The notes beneath the pieces were generated by a model, which made no database searches, had not been told where the DNA came from, and was given only the letters and a program-made list of their open reading frames with translations. Shown piece by piece: positions 37,067 through 47,937 of a stretch of 64,000 nt of DNA (position 1 is its first letter; every line of letters starts with the position of its first letter). The DNA lies in NCBI GenBank assembly GCA_039545295.1, contig BCIK01000011.1, positions 582,254 to 646,253 on the forward strand, written 5' to 3'. The position numbers and the translations under genes are program-made. This stretch comes from Udeniomyces pyricola (Eukaryota > Basidiomycota > Tremellomycetes > Cystofilobasidiales > Mrakiaceae).

Positions 37067-38303
37067 TCGATGATCTCTAATCCCTTTGTCTCGATATCGA
37101 CTCTTCCTTGGTTGGCTAGTTTCTTCTCCTTACTTTCGTAACTCTCACTTCCCACTTTGTTTTCCTTTTTTTTTTCTCTCCTTTTTTCTTTTTTTCTTTT
37201 TCGATCTTCTCTTTATGTGTTCATGGCTTCTTTGTTTTCTGATTTTCTCTTCTTTCTTGACGTGAATTTATAATGACGGATATCGGTTACATTTGTACTG
37301 GCGCTGATGAGCTGTGTGATGGATTGATTGGGTTGCCATTGGGCCGGGAATGCAGTTGTTTAGTAAATGCAAGAGCATTAGTCCGACCATTATTACCATA
37401 GATTACCGGACGGTCAAGTGCAGATTTGCGCAAGATATAAGGGTAGATCCAGCGCAGAGTGATAAGATGGTTTTAGCTTGTTGTCCGACAAGACTCTGGC
37501 GGAATGGTAACTATGATAATGACCGATCGGCTTTGGCCGATTAAATAACCCCCTCCATCCACGTTCAGACTCTGACCACAACCCCCTTCTTCATCCACCA
37601 TGTGTCCCAGTAGCGATTCAATCCGGTCACGTTTCACGTCCAACGCAATCGCTCAGTTCAAGTAACAGACTCACTACACACACACTCAGAGCTAACATGT
37701 AACCTCCAGGAGGCTCGTGCTCACCACGGTTCAAACGAGTAGAACAAGCTCGAACCCCCTCCTCCACCTTCTCAAAGGGAAAAGAATCTCCAACGCCTCT
37801 CGATCGTTTCGGACGGCCTCGCACGTTCTCCTCGAGGCACCTATCTGCTCTTGCCCTTCTCCCAATTATGCAACACACATACCTCTCCGTGTGCGATCAG
37901 AGATGCCTTCGTGGGCGTGATGTTTGGGCAAGCGCTCTCGAAACCACCACCCTTTACTACTATCCTTACCCTAGCTAGTCTGATCCCTCCCCCCCTTCCC
38001 CTCCCCGCCTGACGGATCGATCCTCTCTACCTCTTGTCCCTTTGATAGGCACATCCTCCTCGTCACCTTCCTTGTCCTCAGCTTTACTCAGCTAAACTCC
38101 TCGTTCCCTTGACAATCTTCGACCCACCGGCTCGTTAACCTCTACCAGAGAGACAAAGCAACCCGTTCTTCTTAAACCCCCCCCCCCCTTCGTCCACAGA
38201 CCTCTTTACCTCTCACTCAATCTTCAGCCCATCTCAAATCTCTTCACCCTTCTCCCCAACCTTACACCTCATTTTCTCTTAACCAAACGCACTCTCTACA
38301 CCA
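37067..38303. other. Intergenic region KOG1 - unrecognised gene
   Basis: 1237 bp between two + strand genes. T-rich tracts at about 37155-37260 mark the KOG1 3' region. An AT-rich GATTAAATAAC lies near 37540. From about 37960 the + strand is C/T-rich up to the next ATG, with a poly-C run at 38177-38188, resembling the leaders of other genes here. No gene is recognisable. Confidence 0.5.
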
Positions 38304-40512
38304 ATGCTTCGTTCTGCACTCAAGAAACCCAAAGTGACGGGTCCTCTACCGATCTCTGGTGGTTGGGTCGCCCCTTCCGATTGGGACCAAGCCAGTAGCC
38401 TCAGCACCCCCACCATCGATTCCATCCGTTCCCCTTCCTTCCTATCCTCCGTCGATACTGTGACCACTGGAACCAAGACCGTTGGCTTTGCGAGTTCGGC
38501 AACGAGCTTTTCGACGGGAGGAAGTGGAGTGGGAGGAGGAGGAGGAGGGACGCAAGGGGATGGTCCTGTCGTGACGAAAGAGGGAAAGGCCGTATTTAGG
38601 ATTTATCGGTTCCATACGAGTGAGTACAGAGACTACTACTTCTTCTTCTTCTCCCTTTTTTCCAATTTAAAAAAGAACGCCTCGGAGAGTGCCTTCGGCA
38701 TGACCGGGGTTGGTTGTTTGGTGATGATTCGAAAGGGGGTGGATTTTGCGAAGAGATGAGTGAAAGACACAGGATCGATAGACTCAATCATTCTTCTCAC
38801 TTCAATCCTTTAACCTTTTCCTCCCCCTTGGTGGCTTTGGCCATCTCATCAGAGGATATGCGTCTACTGTTCGTCCACATCGCTCTTGTAAAGCATAATC
38901 TACGATGACGTGACTATCCAGTCCAACATACTGATGAGCGTTTATATGCCGATGCGGTCGATGCTTTAGCCATGCTCTTATCGTTGACGAAAGAACCGAA
39001 GATTGCTTGTACTACAGTACGTTCATCATCTTACCCATCCCTCCCAGCCTCATTGGATCCAAAAAAAACTCCTTCTTAGCCCTTAACCTTCTCATGCAAT
39101 TTAAATTAAGACGTGTTTTTTTTTTTGGAATGCTCGATGCGGATAGTCGATTATGGCAACACACGGCAGCCAGGGTGGTTTTGCCGAATGTTCCGAGGCC
39201 AAGATACATCGGGTGTAAGTTCATGACGCCCCCTTTCAGTGGTTCTCCCATCTATTGTTTCTTCTTCTGTGTTATCATCTGTGGTGTTTTGTGGTTGAAG
39301 ACGGTCCAAGGGGGGTCAGCCTTTGTGGTATTCCATCCCAATCCAATTCCATCTCCATCACAAGATTTTTCCAAACCCCGATCTTCACACGCTTTTTTTG
39401 CTCTCTCTCTCCCCTTTGAAACCGTCCCCGCGTTCGTCTCGCGACTCGAAAAACTCCCCGTTTGCGTGTTCTTGAACCCCCCCCCCCCCTTTTCACGAAT
39501 GACGATGCTTGAGATCAGGAACTCATCTACGTCGCTTCGAAATCGGGGTTTTCCAACCTCACGAGCAAGATCGAACTCACCCGGTTCTCGGGGGACGATA
39601 AACTGTCGACCGTCGTTTCATCTAGTGGGTTGATTTCGAACAAGTACGTCCTACCGGTTTCAGACCACGATGTACCAACAAGAAGAAGAAACAGAAAACG
39701 TTGGAATGTCATGGGGGATGAAGATTGATTTTTATTTTGGATCTCTTTTGCTTTGGCATTTCTTGTTTGTTTTTGTGCGCTGATTCTGCTTCTCTTCTTT
39801 TTTCTGGAATCTCTTTTCGAAATCCCTCATCCAGATACGGATTCAAGGGGTTCGTGTGTTTTTTTTTCTTCTTTTTTTTTCTTTTTTTTTTCAGCAGTTC
39901 TTGATTTCCTCTCTGTCTAGTTCACCTACGTTAACCTTGTCCCACTAACCCTACGTCTCAAACCCCTTTATCACCCGATCCATCGAATCAATTCAAAAAA
40001 AAAAAAAAACCCGTTCTCCCTCTCACCCTCCGCCCAGGTACGACGGTCAATCGTTCGCCTGGAAATCCCGAACGGGTGGGTACGATCTCGTCTCCTACGC
40101 GTCCGATCGCAAACGGACCAAGACCGCGCTCGGTTCGTTCACCTGTGGTGGTCAGAGCATGAAGAAAGATTCGTTCATCGCGTTCGAACAAGCCGATGAT
40201 CCGAGGATGGACGAGGTGTTCTTGTTGATTGCGTTTGCGTTGGAGGATTTCGATTATATCTCTGCTTATAGCAATCATGTTCGTGAGTAGTGAAAAGGGT
40301 CCACCGGTCCGGGAAGGAGGGGAGGGGGGGGGGAGGAGGAAAGAGGGTTCCTTTCATTCAAACCCTCCTTCCCCCCCCCCCCCTTTTTTTTATTTGCTTT
40401 TCTTCTTCTCAAAGGCATGACTGACCGTTGACTCTTAGCGTCTCATACTCTTTCTGATCGGATCTTTCCCACTCAAGCCACTCATTCCGACAGCGACTCG
40501 GACCGTCTATAA
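38304..40512 (+). CDS. Unrecognised protein with many small exons
   Basis: Proposed exons: 38304-38619, 38855-38887, 38922-39016, 39147-39212, 39519-39643, 39835-39849, 40038-40282, 40439-40512, about 322 residues. The model rests on reading-frame continuity. The second exon (33 nt) and the GTGTAA donor at 39213 are the least certain parts. If the last intron is not spliced the protein stops at 40290 after NHVRE. The N-terminus (MLRSALKKPKVTGPLPISGG) is basic, followed by Ser/Thr/Gly-rich sequence. The rest looks folded: RLYADAVDALAMLLSLTKEP, HRELIYVASKSGFSNLTSKIEL, KYGFKGYDGQSFAWKSRTGGYDL, and an acidic/hydrophobic end (DDPRMDEVFLLIAFALEDFDY). The alternating beta-like pattern near the C-terminus recalls small beta-barrel lipid- or membrane-associated folds, but I do not recognise the family and assign no function. 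Confidence 0.6.
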
Positions 40513-41175
40513 AAGTGCTAGCCCAAATAGGCCATATTTATCGACGTTCGCAATCTATTCGTTATACCGCGGTCTTATACAACTCTCGGTACATAAACAT
40601 ATGTATGGGGAAATTTCAACGTGCGGACGGCGTCGAGATGGATCGTGGGGTTTACTTAGGAAGGCATATTTTTCTGTCCTAGAGGGATTTTTTTTTCTTC
40701 TTCATTGTTGTTCTTCTTCTTTTTGGGGTGTTGATACACATACGTACGGAAGGATTGAGACTCGCTGATATAGATGTACGGATTGAATATATATATTTAT
40801 ATATGGGTCGTGAGTTGAATTTAATGAATCTTGTTGCTGACGATCAATATCATGCACTAGGTTGTACGCACATAAGGAGTCCGGCCGACCCGTGGCAGCT
40901 AAATAGCTAGTGGAGTGGGATGCAGCGCGCAGCTAATAAGCTGCTACCTTGGAAGGAGGGACGATCCGACGCTTCCCTCAAGCCAAGCTGCTGCAACTCG
41001 ACCACGATCATTGCCCTTCCCCCCCCCCCCCCCCTCCCCCCCTTCAGCTGCTGCCGCCTGCCCTTGCCTGCCCTCGCCCGTCTAGAGTCTGAATCCGACT
41101 TCTGGCCGCGTGTGCTTTGTTTGCTCTTTCCCTACGTCCTCTACCCCTTTGCTTCGACACATCCTTCGTCTGCCC
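40513..41175. other. Intergenic region before DDT/WHIM gene
   Basis: 663 bp between two + strand genes. It has a T-rich block near 40690-40720, a TATATATATTTATATATGG tract at about 40787-40805, and a C-rich leader with a 16-nt poly-C run at 41019-41034. No gene is recognisable. Confidence 0.5.
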
Positions 41176-42409
41176 ATGTCCACCTCCCGTGCCGACACCT
41201 CTGGTTCCCTTTCGCTCTCCCCCGCTCCATCCACTGCGTCCTCTGGACTATCCCCTCCTCAATCTCCCGTCGCTCCGCTCGCTCCTCCTCCTGCGCCAAA
41301 GGTCAAGCAACCATCTAGACCACCTTCACCTTCACCTGCTCCATCCAATAGCTCTTACTCCGTCCCTTCCGCCGCCGCCGCCAACGGCAGCTCCAAGGCC
41401 AAAGGGAAACAACCTATCAGTCTTCCCATCGACGCCGCTCACGCTTGGGAAACCGGGTACGTTTTGAATTGTCGCCCCCCCAAAAATGAAACGCCCTAGA
41501 CAGACACACCAGTCGTTATGGGGCGTTTTTCTGCGCGGGGAGAGGAGGAGGGGGAAAGAAGAACAGGTAGCCCAACCCGACCGGCGGTTGGATCCGTTTC
41601 GATACCCATGGCCAATGCGATCTAACAAAGCTTCTTTTTTTTCGCTTCTTCTTTCTTCCATTGTCCTGTCTATCCTTTTTTGTTGTTGTTGATCGATTTG
41701 GGTTGGTTAATGAGGTTTAGGTTTCTGTGGGCGTTTATCAACAAGTTCTATCCTTCCTGGGTTGGACATGGCGGTATGGATAGCGTGATGGAGTGAGTGG
41801 TCCCCCCCCCCCCCCCCCCCCTTCCTCCGACACGAATCCCACACACCCCGCTTGAGGCGGTTGGGGGAAGACAAACGACTTGGGGGCACGTCTCCCACCG
41901 TTTTACTTCATGAAGCGACGCGTATCTGCGAAAAAAATAAGAAAGACATCAGGAGGTTCATGTCCGCATAGATCTCAATGGCTTAAGAGGACAGGGATCG
42001 ATCCGATGGCATTCTCCTTTGCCCTTCAACCCGACACGTCGGGTTGTTTCATTCGACGTCGCGTCGCGTCTTGCTTGCTTGCGCCTTCTTCCCATCTCCA
42101 TCCCCCCTTCCTAATTCTCACGTGTTTATCGTCGCCGTTTCGTTTCGTTTCTTTTTTTTTTGGTTGATGTTGATCGAATGTACAATACTGACGCTTGGAC
42201 TTGTGTGCGTGTGCGTGTGCGTGTGCGTGTGTGTATGTGTTTGGTTTTCCCTTAGTCTGGAGCATGCACTGCATGCCGAGGAACGATCCGACGTGCTTGC
42301 GTACTTGCTTCAGAAGTTCATCGTCTCCTTCCGACCTTCATCACAAGTGACGTGAGTCCCTTTTTCACCTCCCTCACCTGTGGTCTCTACTCCTTCTTCT
42401 TCTTTGTGT

Positions 42410-42473
<64 letters not shown>

Positions 42474-44606
42474 CTTTGACTGCTGACTTGGGATGTTGTT
42501 TGGGTATCGATATGATTTTGTAGGGATGCTACCCTTGGTCGCCAACTCGTTCGAAGTAAGTCCAACATCCCCCCCCCCCTTCCCCCCTCCCCCACTTCCC
42601 CTCACCATGACAAGGTGTATCCCATTCGGGAGGACGTCCTTCAAGAACCGCTCCAATCCGCCAGATCATCCCCTGACCATCCTTTTGTTTCTTTTTTTTT
42701 TGTCTCACGTATCCTTCCCTCATGTTTTTTATTGGATTGGGTTCAGCTGTGGATGCCTGCCTAACCGATTTCCACTGTATATCCGCCTATCATCCTGCGC
42801 CCGAACGACCCTCCGACCCCGAATCGTTCCTTCACACCAAAGAATCGACCGAAGCCGACCGTCAGGCGCTAAACCCGTTACGCAAGATGTTCCAAGCGAC
42901 GAGAACGGAAGGTGAACCGAGCGAACATGGGAAAGGAGCTGAGGAGATCATCGGCTCGAGGTTTTGGCGCATGGATTGGGTTCATAGGGTGAGTTTGGAA
43001 AAGGGGGTTTCTTCCCATGTTTTTTTCCCCTTTCACTTTTGTACTGTGAGAGTAGGAGAGAGAGAGAGAATGGGAGAGTGGGAGGGGGGGGGGAAAAGGG
43101 GAAAGCCAAGCGTAGCCTACTTCAATGAATGGTCCAAAAAAGGAGGGGAGGGGGGAATCTCTCATCTTACATGCGTTTCTTTCTCTCTCTATCTCTTTTC
43201 TCTCCCTCTTCCCTTTTGAATACTCCATCCCTTCCCTAGCTCAAGCTCCTCCGACAGTTCGTCGACTGGCAACTAGCCTACGTTCCCGCCATCAAAGAGA
43301 ACATGGTCAATCACCATTACAAGCTCGGTCCCCAAAAACGGACCGACTTCAACCGACTGACAAACCCGTTGATCCTCGATCCTTTAGGGATGGATCGGAA
43401 GAAACGTCGGTACTGGGTTTTGGATGATTCTCCTCGGGTTTATACGAGCACGAATCCGTATAAGAAGAGTTGTCCGCTCGTCCCGATGGCATCGACGAAG
43501 CAGGAATTGGAGAGGGTTATTCGGGAGTTGAAAGAGGAAGCGGGACCGGATGATGGGTCACCGTTGGCGACGGCACCGAATAAGATGAAAGAGAGGGAGA
43601 TTGCGAGGTATTTGGAAGAGGAACAGTTGCCGAAAGTGGAGAAACAAGAACTGGTACGTTTTTTTTTTTTTTTTTTCTGCTTCTCGTTCTCTCTCTCTCT
43701 CTCTCTCTCTCTCCCTCCCCCCTCCCACCTGCCTCTTTCTTTTTTTTTTTTCTTTATGTCTTTCATTCTCGTTGATCCCTGGGTTTCATGTCTGTTGGTG
43801 TATCGTGCGTGCCCTCGATGAGTTTTAAACTCACTCATGCCTCATATTTAACCCCCAATATTCTCTCTTTCCGCCTTTTTCTGTTGTCTTTTGTCTTTTT
43901 CTTCCTCATCTTGTCATGGGCGTGTGTGTGTGTGTGTGTGTCGTGGGGGTGGGGTTTTTTTCTTTCTTTTCTTTAGAAATTGGAACGGGCTCGGAAGCGA
44001 CGAGATCAACAAGCTATCCTCCTTGCTCAAGCTGAGATCCGATCGACTCGAACGCGGACGCGTGAACGTAAGCAGACGAATTATCGCGATATCGTTCATA
44101 GTGATGATGGAGAGGAGGACGAGGAGGAGGAGGAAGAGGAAGAGGATGAGTTTGTGAATGATGATGGGTCGGAGGAGGAGGAGGTGAGGGGGGCGGTGAA
44201 TGGGAGGAGGGGACGTGGAGGTGGGCGGAGAAGGAAGGAAGGAGGAGGATGGGATGATGAGGATGAGGATGATGATGATGAGGTAGGGGTGCATGGAGGT
44301 GAGGAGGAAGATGAGGATGATGACACATCGTCGTCGACGAATGGGAGGATGAGGAAGTCCATTAGGGGGGGAACCACCTCCACCACCACCGGCACGGCGA
44401 AGTCCTCGAATCGGTCGTCCAAGAACAATACCGTCGAACCGGAATGGAGAGGGGAACGAAGGTCGACGAGGAAGAAACTTCCAACGACGACGACGGGGTC
44501 GGAGGAGATGTTGGTGATGGTGGAGGATCCGATCGAGGCGAGGAAGAGGTTGGATGAGGAGGAACAGTTGAGGAGGATGATGGAGATGGATGATGATGAG
44601 GTTTGA
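41176..44606 (+). CDS. DDT/WHIM-domain-like chromatin protein (RSF1/CECR2-like)
   Basis: Seven exons: 41176-41456, 41721-41792, 42256-42351, 42524-42555, 42747-42988, 43240-43653, 43977-44606, giving 588 residues. A Pro/Ser-rich N-terminus leads to a DDT-like helical region (FLWAFINKFYPSW, LEHALHAEERSDVLAYLLQK). Next is a WHIM-like block: MDWVHRLKLLRQFVDWQLA, then DPLGMDRKKRRYWVLDDSPR, the RxYW-D-S-R signature seen after WHIM segments. A Lys/Arg/Glu coiled-coil (KLERARKRRDQQAILLAQAE) and RTRERKQTNYRDIVHSDDGE follow. The last 180 residues are strongly acidic with Glu/Asp runs. DDT and WHIM modules occur in regulatory subunits of ISWI-class remodellers, where they hold the ATPase and read linker spacing. 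Which remodeller it serves is not visible. An upstream in-frame Met at 41110 would add 22 residues. Confidence 0.62.
42413..42471. repeat. (CT)n microsatellite in intron 3 of the DDT/WHIM gene
   Basis: About 29 uninterrupted CT units end 52 nt upstream of the 3' splice site of exon 4. On the sense strand this is an exceptionally long pyrimidine tract. The same gene has a TG-rich repeat at about 42200-42240 in the same region and further CT and TG runs in intron 6. Confidence 0.95.
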
Positions 44607-46095
44607 AAGGAAGGCGACAGGGTTGGATTGGTAGGAAGAGAAGAGAGGAGGGAAGAGAGAAGGGGGAAGGGATGTTAGGGTTCTTGACCGGGGTGACTCT
44701 TTGTTTGGAAGGCAAAAGAGAGAGAGAGAGAGAGAGAGAAAAGAGAGAGAAAAGAGAGAGGAGAAGAGAGGAGAGGAGAGAGGTTGGAATCGAGTACGTA
44801 CTCGGCCATCATGCACGTGGATCAATCCACATATACATACATTAGATTATACCATTTTGCCACTTCTCCTTCTTCTTCGACCTTCTTCCCTTGCCTTTAC
44901 CCCTCACCTGAAAACTCTACCCGGTTTCGCGGGTTATATATATATATATATATATATCCAAAAAAAGGTTTCTTTTTCCCGCATGAATGACGATGATGAT
45001 TATGACATTGGAAAGGAAAGAATTGGATGAAGATCGATCGATCCTATGGGATTCCTAGCCCGAAATATATACACACATATATATATATATATATCGTACG
45101 ACCTGTTAACTCCTTCCATTCAGGTCCACATAGCTGCGCCGCGCGCCAGGTTAAACAAGTTGGGGTTAAGATTCAGCTGATGATGACCTGACGACCTCGA
45201 TTCTTTGCGTTCGGGTCATCTCGTTTGGCTGGCGCTCGGTCTGTTCATGAATACGTCAGTTAAAGCCAATTTCGAAACAGATGGAAATGTTCCCCCCCCC
45301 CCTTCCCCCTCCCCGCTTCCCACCCCACTCCCGAGGTTCTCTGTGGAATCAGCGCGTCCGGCTGACCGACAAGGGTGACGTTGAATCGAATCGACATAGT
45401 ATTGGAAAGGGGAAGGGGAAGGGGGGAGAGGGAAGGGGGGTTGGGAAGAAGTTGAAGGTAGATGAGCGTTGGTGAATTGGAGTATATGGGTGTGTCATGA
45501 GAGCAACAAGCTTAGAGGCCAAGAGTCGATCAATGAGTGGGCAAAAGGGAAGAAAAAAAAATGTAAACAAACTTAAATGCACAAGAAGAGAAGCAAGAAG
45601 GGAGACAGAGAAGACGAGGGAGGTGAAAGGACGAAGGGGGGGGGGGATCAAGTTAAGAAGATGGAGTGCCAGCCAAAGTACGAGGAAGGAAGATGAGGCA
45701 GCTGGAAAAACCAAAGATGAAAGGGCGGAAGGAGAGAGAACAGAGGAAGAAACGCTTGTCGGTTGGGTTGCCTTTCTGTTGTTTTGTAAGAATGGGAGGG
45801 GAAGGGGAGAAGGGATGAGTCGATCACCGACGAGCGAAGGTGACCTGTTTCGTGAATGTCGGATGCGAAAGAACACTCGTCAGTTTCCTCCCTTTAAGAT
45901 CTATCGAATACTTTTCTGTTCAAATCCCCAAAGCTTTCTCTCGTCCCTACTTGGTGCCGCCCATCTCCCCTTCCTCCTCCTCTCTCTTCCCAGACACAGC
46001 AGATATCACAAAGTGACGAAACCGACAAAGCAGAGCAAGAAGGAAGAGAAACGGAAAGGGGAAGAGGAAGAAAGGAAAGGAGGAAGAGAACAAAC
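44607..46095. other. Convergent intergenic region with simple repeats
   Basis: 1489 bp between the DDT/WHIM gene (+) and the last secure exon of the U1A-like gene (-). Repeats: GA-rich at about 44717-44790, TA at about 44936-44957 and 45078-45094, poly-C 45292-45302, poly-G 45636-45646. The final exon of the U1A-like gene must lie here; candidates are 45947-45982 (11 codons plus stop) and 45901-45915 (4 codons plus stop). The + strand is purine-rich over about 45400-45800. Confidence 0.5.
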
Positions 46096-47937
46096 CTTCA
46101 TTGCGCTCGATTTTCCCGCGAGGACGTGTCCATTGAGTCCCGACCGGGCGAGGGTTGAACTGGCCTCGTCGCTGAAGTCGACAAAGGCAATGTCCTTTTT
46201 GGCCGCAATCATTCGGACCGAGATCAGGTTCGGGTATCTGCGTTTGGAAGGGACGACAAGGCAAGGCAAGGGAGGAGGAGGGAAGGGGGAAGGGAGGCAG
46301 AAAGAGAGAGAAGTGTGTCATGTCAGCAAGGAAGTTTCGAACAAGACAAGACTCCGCACGCCTCAGATTCACCACGTGCCAACGCAGCACCTCGGGAGAA
46401 GAAGAAAGCGAATAAATGAACAAAAGAAAAACCCACCTCGAGAAGGCCTCTTCCAGCTCGGCCTTTTCGGTGCCCTCTGGCAGGTTCTGGACGAACAGCG
46501 TCGGGTTAGGTGGGAGGTACTCATCCGCCGTCGGCATCGCTTGCAAAGGTTCAGTCGAAGGAATCATGGTAGCAGCAGTTGCGGCAGCGGCAGTGGCCGC
46601 CGCAGTGGCGGTAGCGGTAGCGTCGGTGGATGTTGAAGGGGTCGCATCAGTCGCGGTCTCTTCGGGCGCGAGGAGAGAAGCTCGGTAAGCCGTGATAGCA
46701 CGTTTCCGATGCGGGTTCGTCAGTCGGACTTTCTCTATACAAACGGGTTTGAAGCCATTTGGAGCATCAGTATTTTGGATCCGGGAGATGATGATGAGGA
46801 AAAGTCAAGAAGGGAGAAGATTGAAACGGGTAAAACGCGACGAACTCTTGTGCTCCTTGCGGGCTTCGACGTGATCGTCTATCGAATCAGGGGCAACCTT
46901 GCGGATAACGGCATCCGATCGGGTCTTGGCAAATGAGATTTGCTGGACAAAGAGAGAAAAGGGGGATCCATGCAAGGGATAAGTGATGTCAGCGCGTAGA
47001 GTCTAGCGCGTTACATGCAGGTCGGAACGCGTCGCAAGAGGGAGTAGACGAGACGACAAGACTGACCATGGGCTTGCCGTAGAGTGGGAATCCCTTGACC
47101 TCTTTGAGGGCCTTGGCAGCTGTGTCCTTATCGGGGAACGAGATGAATGCTTGACCTCGCATACGCAGGTTGGAGTGGGCGATGACGTCGAGAACCTCGC
47201 CGTAGGACTTGAAGAGAGATCGCAGCGACTGCTTGATGACTGAAGAAGGATAGGGCGATAGATGGCAGGGAGAAATCACAAATGGAGGCAAAAAATATAA
47301 TCGAAGAAAGGGTGATGATAGGTGTTACGTTAGGTTCTGATGGGTTGGCATAAGCTGTAGGACAAGGTCCCAGTCGGTTGGCGGGCAGGAGAGCTAGAAG
47401 AAGGGGATGTACTCGGCAGCTTGACTTTTTCGTTGAGGTTCTGCGGAGTTGAGTGCCAAAAGGTGTGAGGTGCGACCAATGGATGAGGGCATGTTTCAGT
47501 ATGTAGACACGCTGGGACCACAATACAAAATGAAAGGGAGTGATGGAATGGCAGGTGATGAAGAATTGAATCCAACAGAAGCAAGTGAGGGCAGACAAGA
47601 TAGCCTGCATGCAGCGGCCAGAAAGCAAAGGACGGACCTGAATGTAGAGAGTCTCGCTCATCGCTTCCCTCTCCTTCCTCCTCTCCTCGGCCTTCTCCCA
47701 CTCTTCCTCGGCTTCCTTCTTGGCAGCCGCAACGGCCTCGGCAGTGGCGACCTCGGAGAGCTCTTCGGCTGATGGGGCGTCCTCGGCGTCAGGCTCGGCG
47801 GTGGTGAGAACGATGGTGTCTGCCATGGGGACGTCTTCGGTCGTAGTTTCGGGACCATCAGCAGAGGGAGCCTCAGAGCTTACGGTTTGCTCTGGGACGG
47901 CTGACGGCGGTGGTGGTGGGGATTGAGAATCGGACAT
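46096..47937 (-). CDS. U1A/U2B''-type snRNP protein with two RRMs (last exon unresolved)
   Basis: Exons (high to low): 47638-47937, 47413-47440, 47067-47239, 46846-46942, 46437-46734, 46096-46237, then a short undetermined final exon. After an acidic N-terminus of about 95 residues, RRM1 begins LYIQNLNEKVKLPIIKQ and continues SLRSLFKSYGEVLDVIA, RMRGQAFISFPDKDTAAKAL, GFPLYGKPMQISFAKTRSD. This is the U1A/U2B'' signature, with the RGQAF RNP1. A Lys/Arg and Ala/Thr linker leads to RRM2: NPTLFVQNLPEGTEKAELEE, AAKKDIAFVDFSDEASSTL, GHVLAGKSSAMK. The family binds U1 or U2 snRNA stem-loops in the spliceosome, and the sequence does not tell which. Exon 2 is only 28 nt. The start at 47937 was chosen over an in-frame Met at 48147 because the upstream sequence is repetitive TGGG/TGTG-like. 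The acidic N-terminal extension is unusual for animal U1A. Confidence 0.87.

Noticed and set aside
40324..40383. Poly-G followed by poly-C as a possible terminator hairpin
   Set aside because: It lies inside a likely intron of a eukaryotic gene; intrinsic hairpin terminators are not expected for Pol II, and other poly-C runs have no poly-G partner.
43914..44825. 303-codon open frame on the minus strand
   Set aside because: It is antisense to the acidic tail of the DDT/WHIM gene; the Leu/Pro/His/Ser-rich translation is what GAG/GAT repeats give in reverse.
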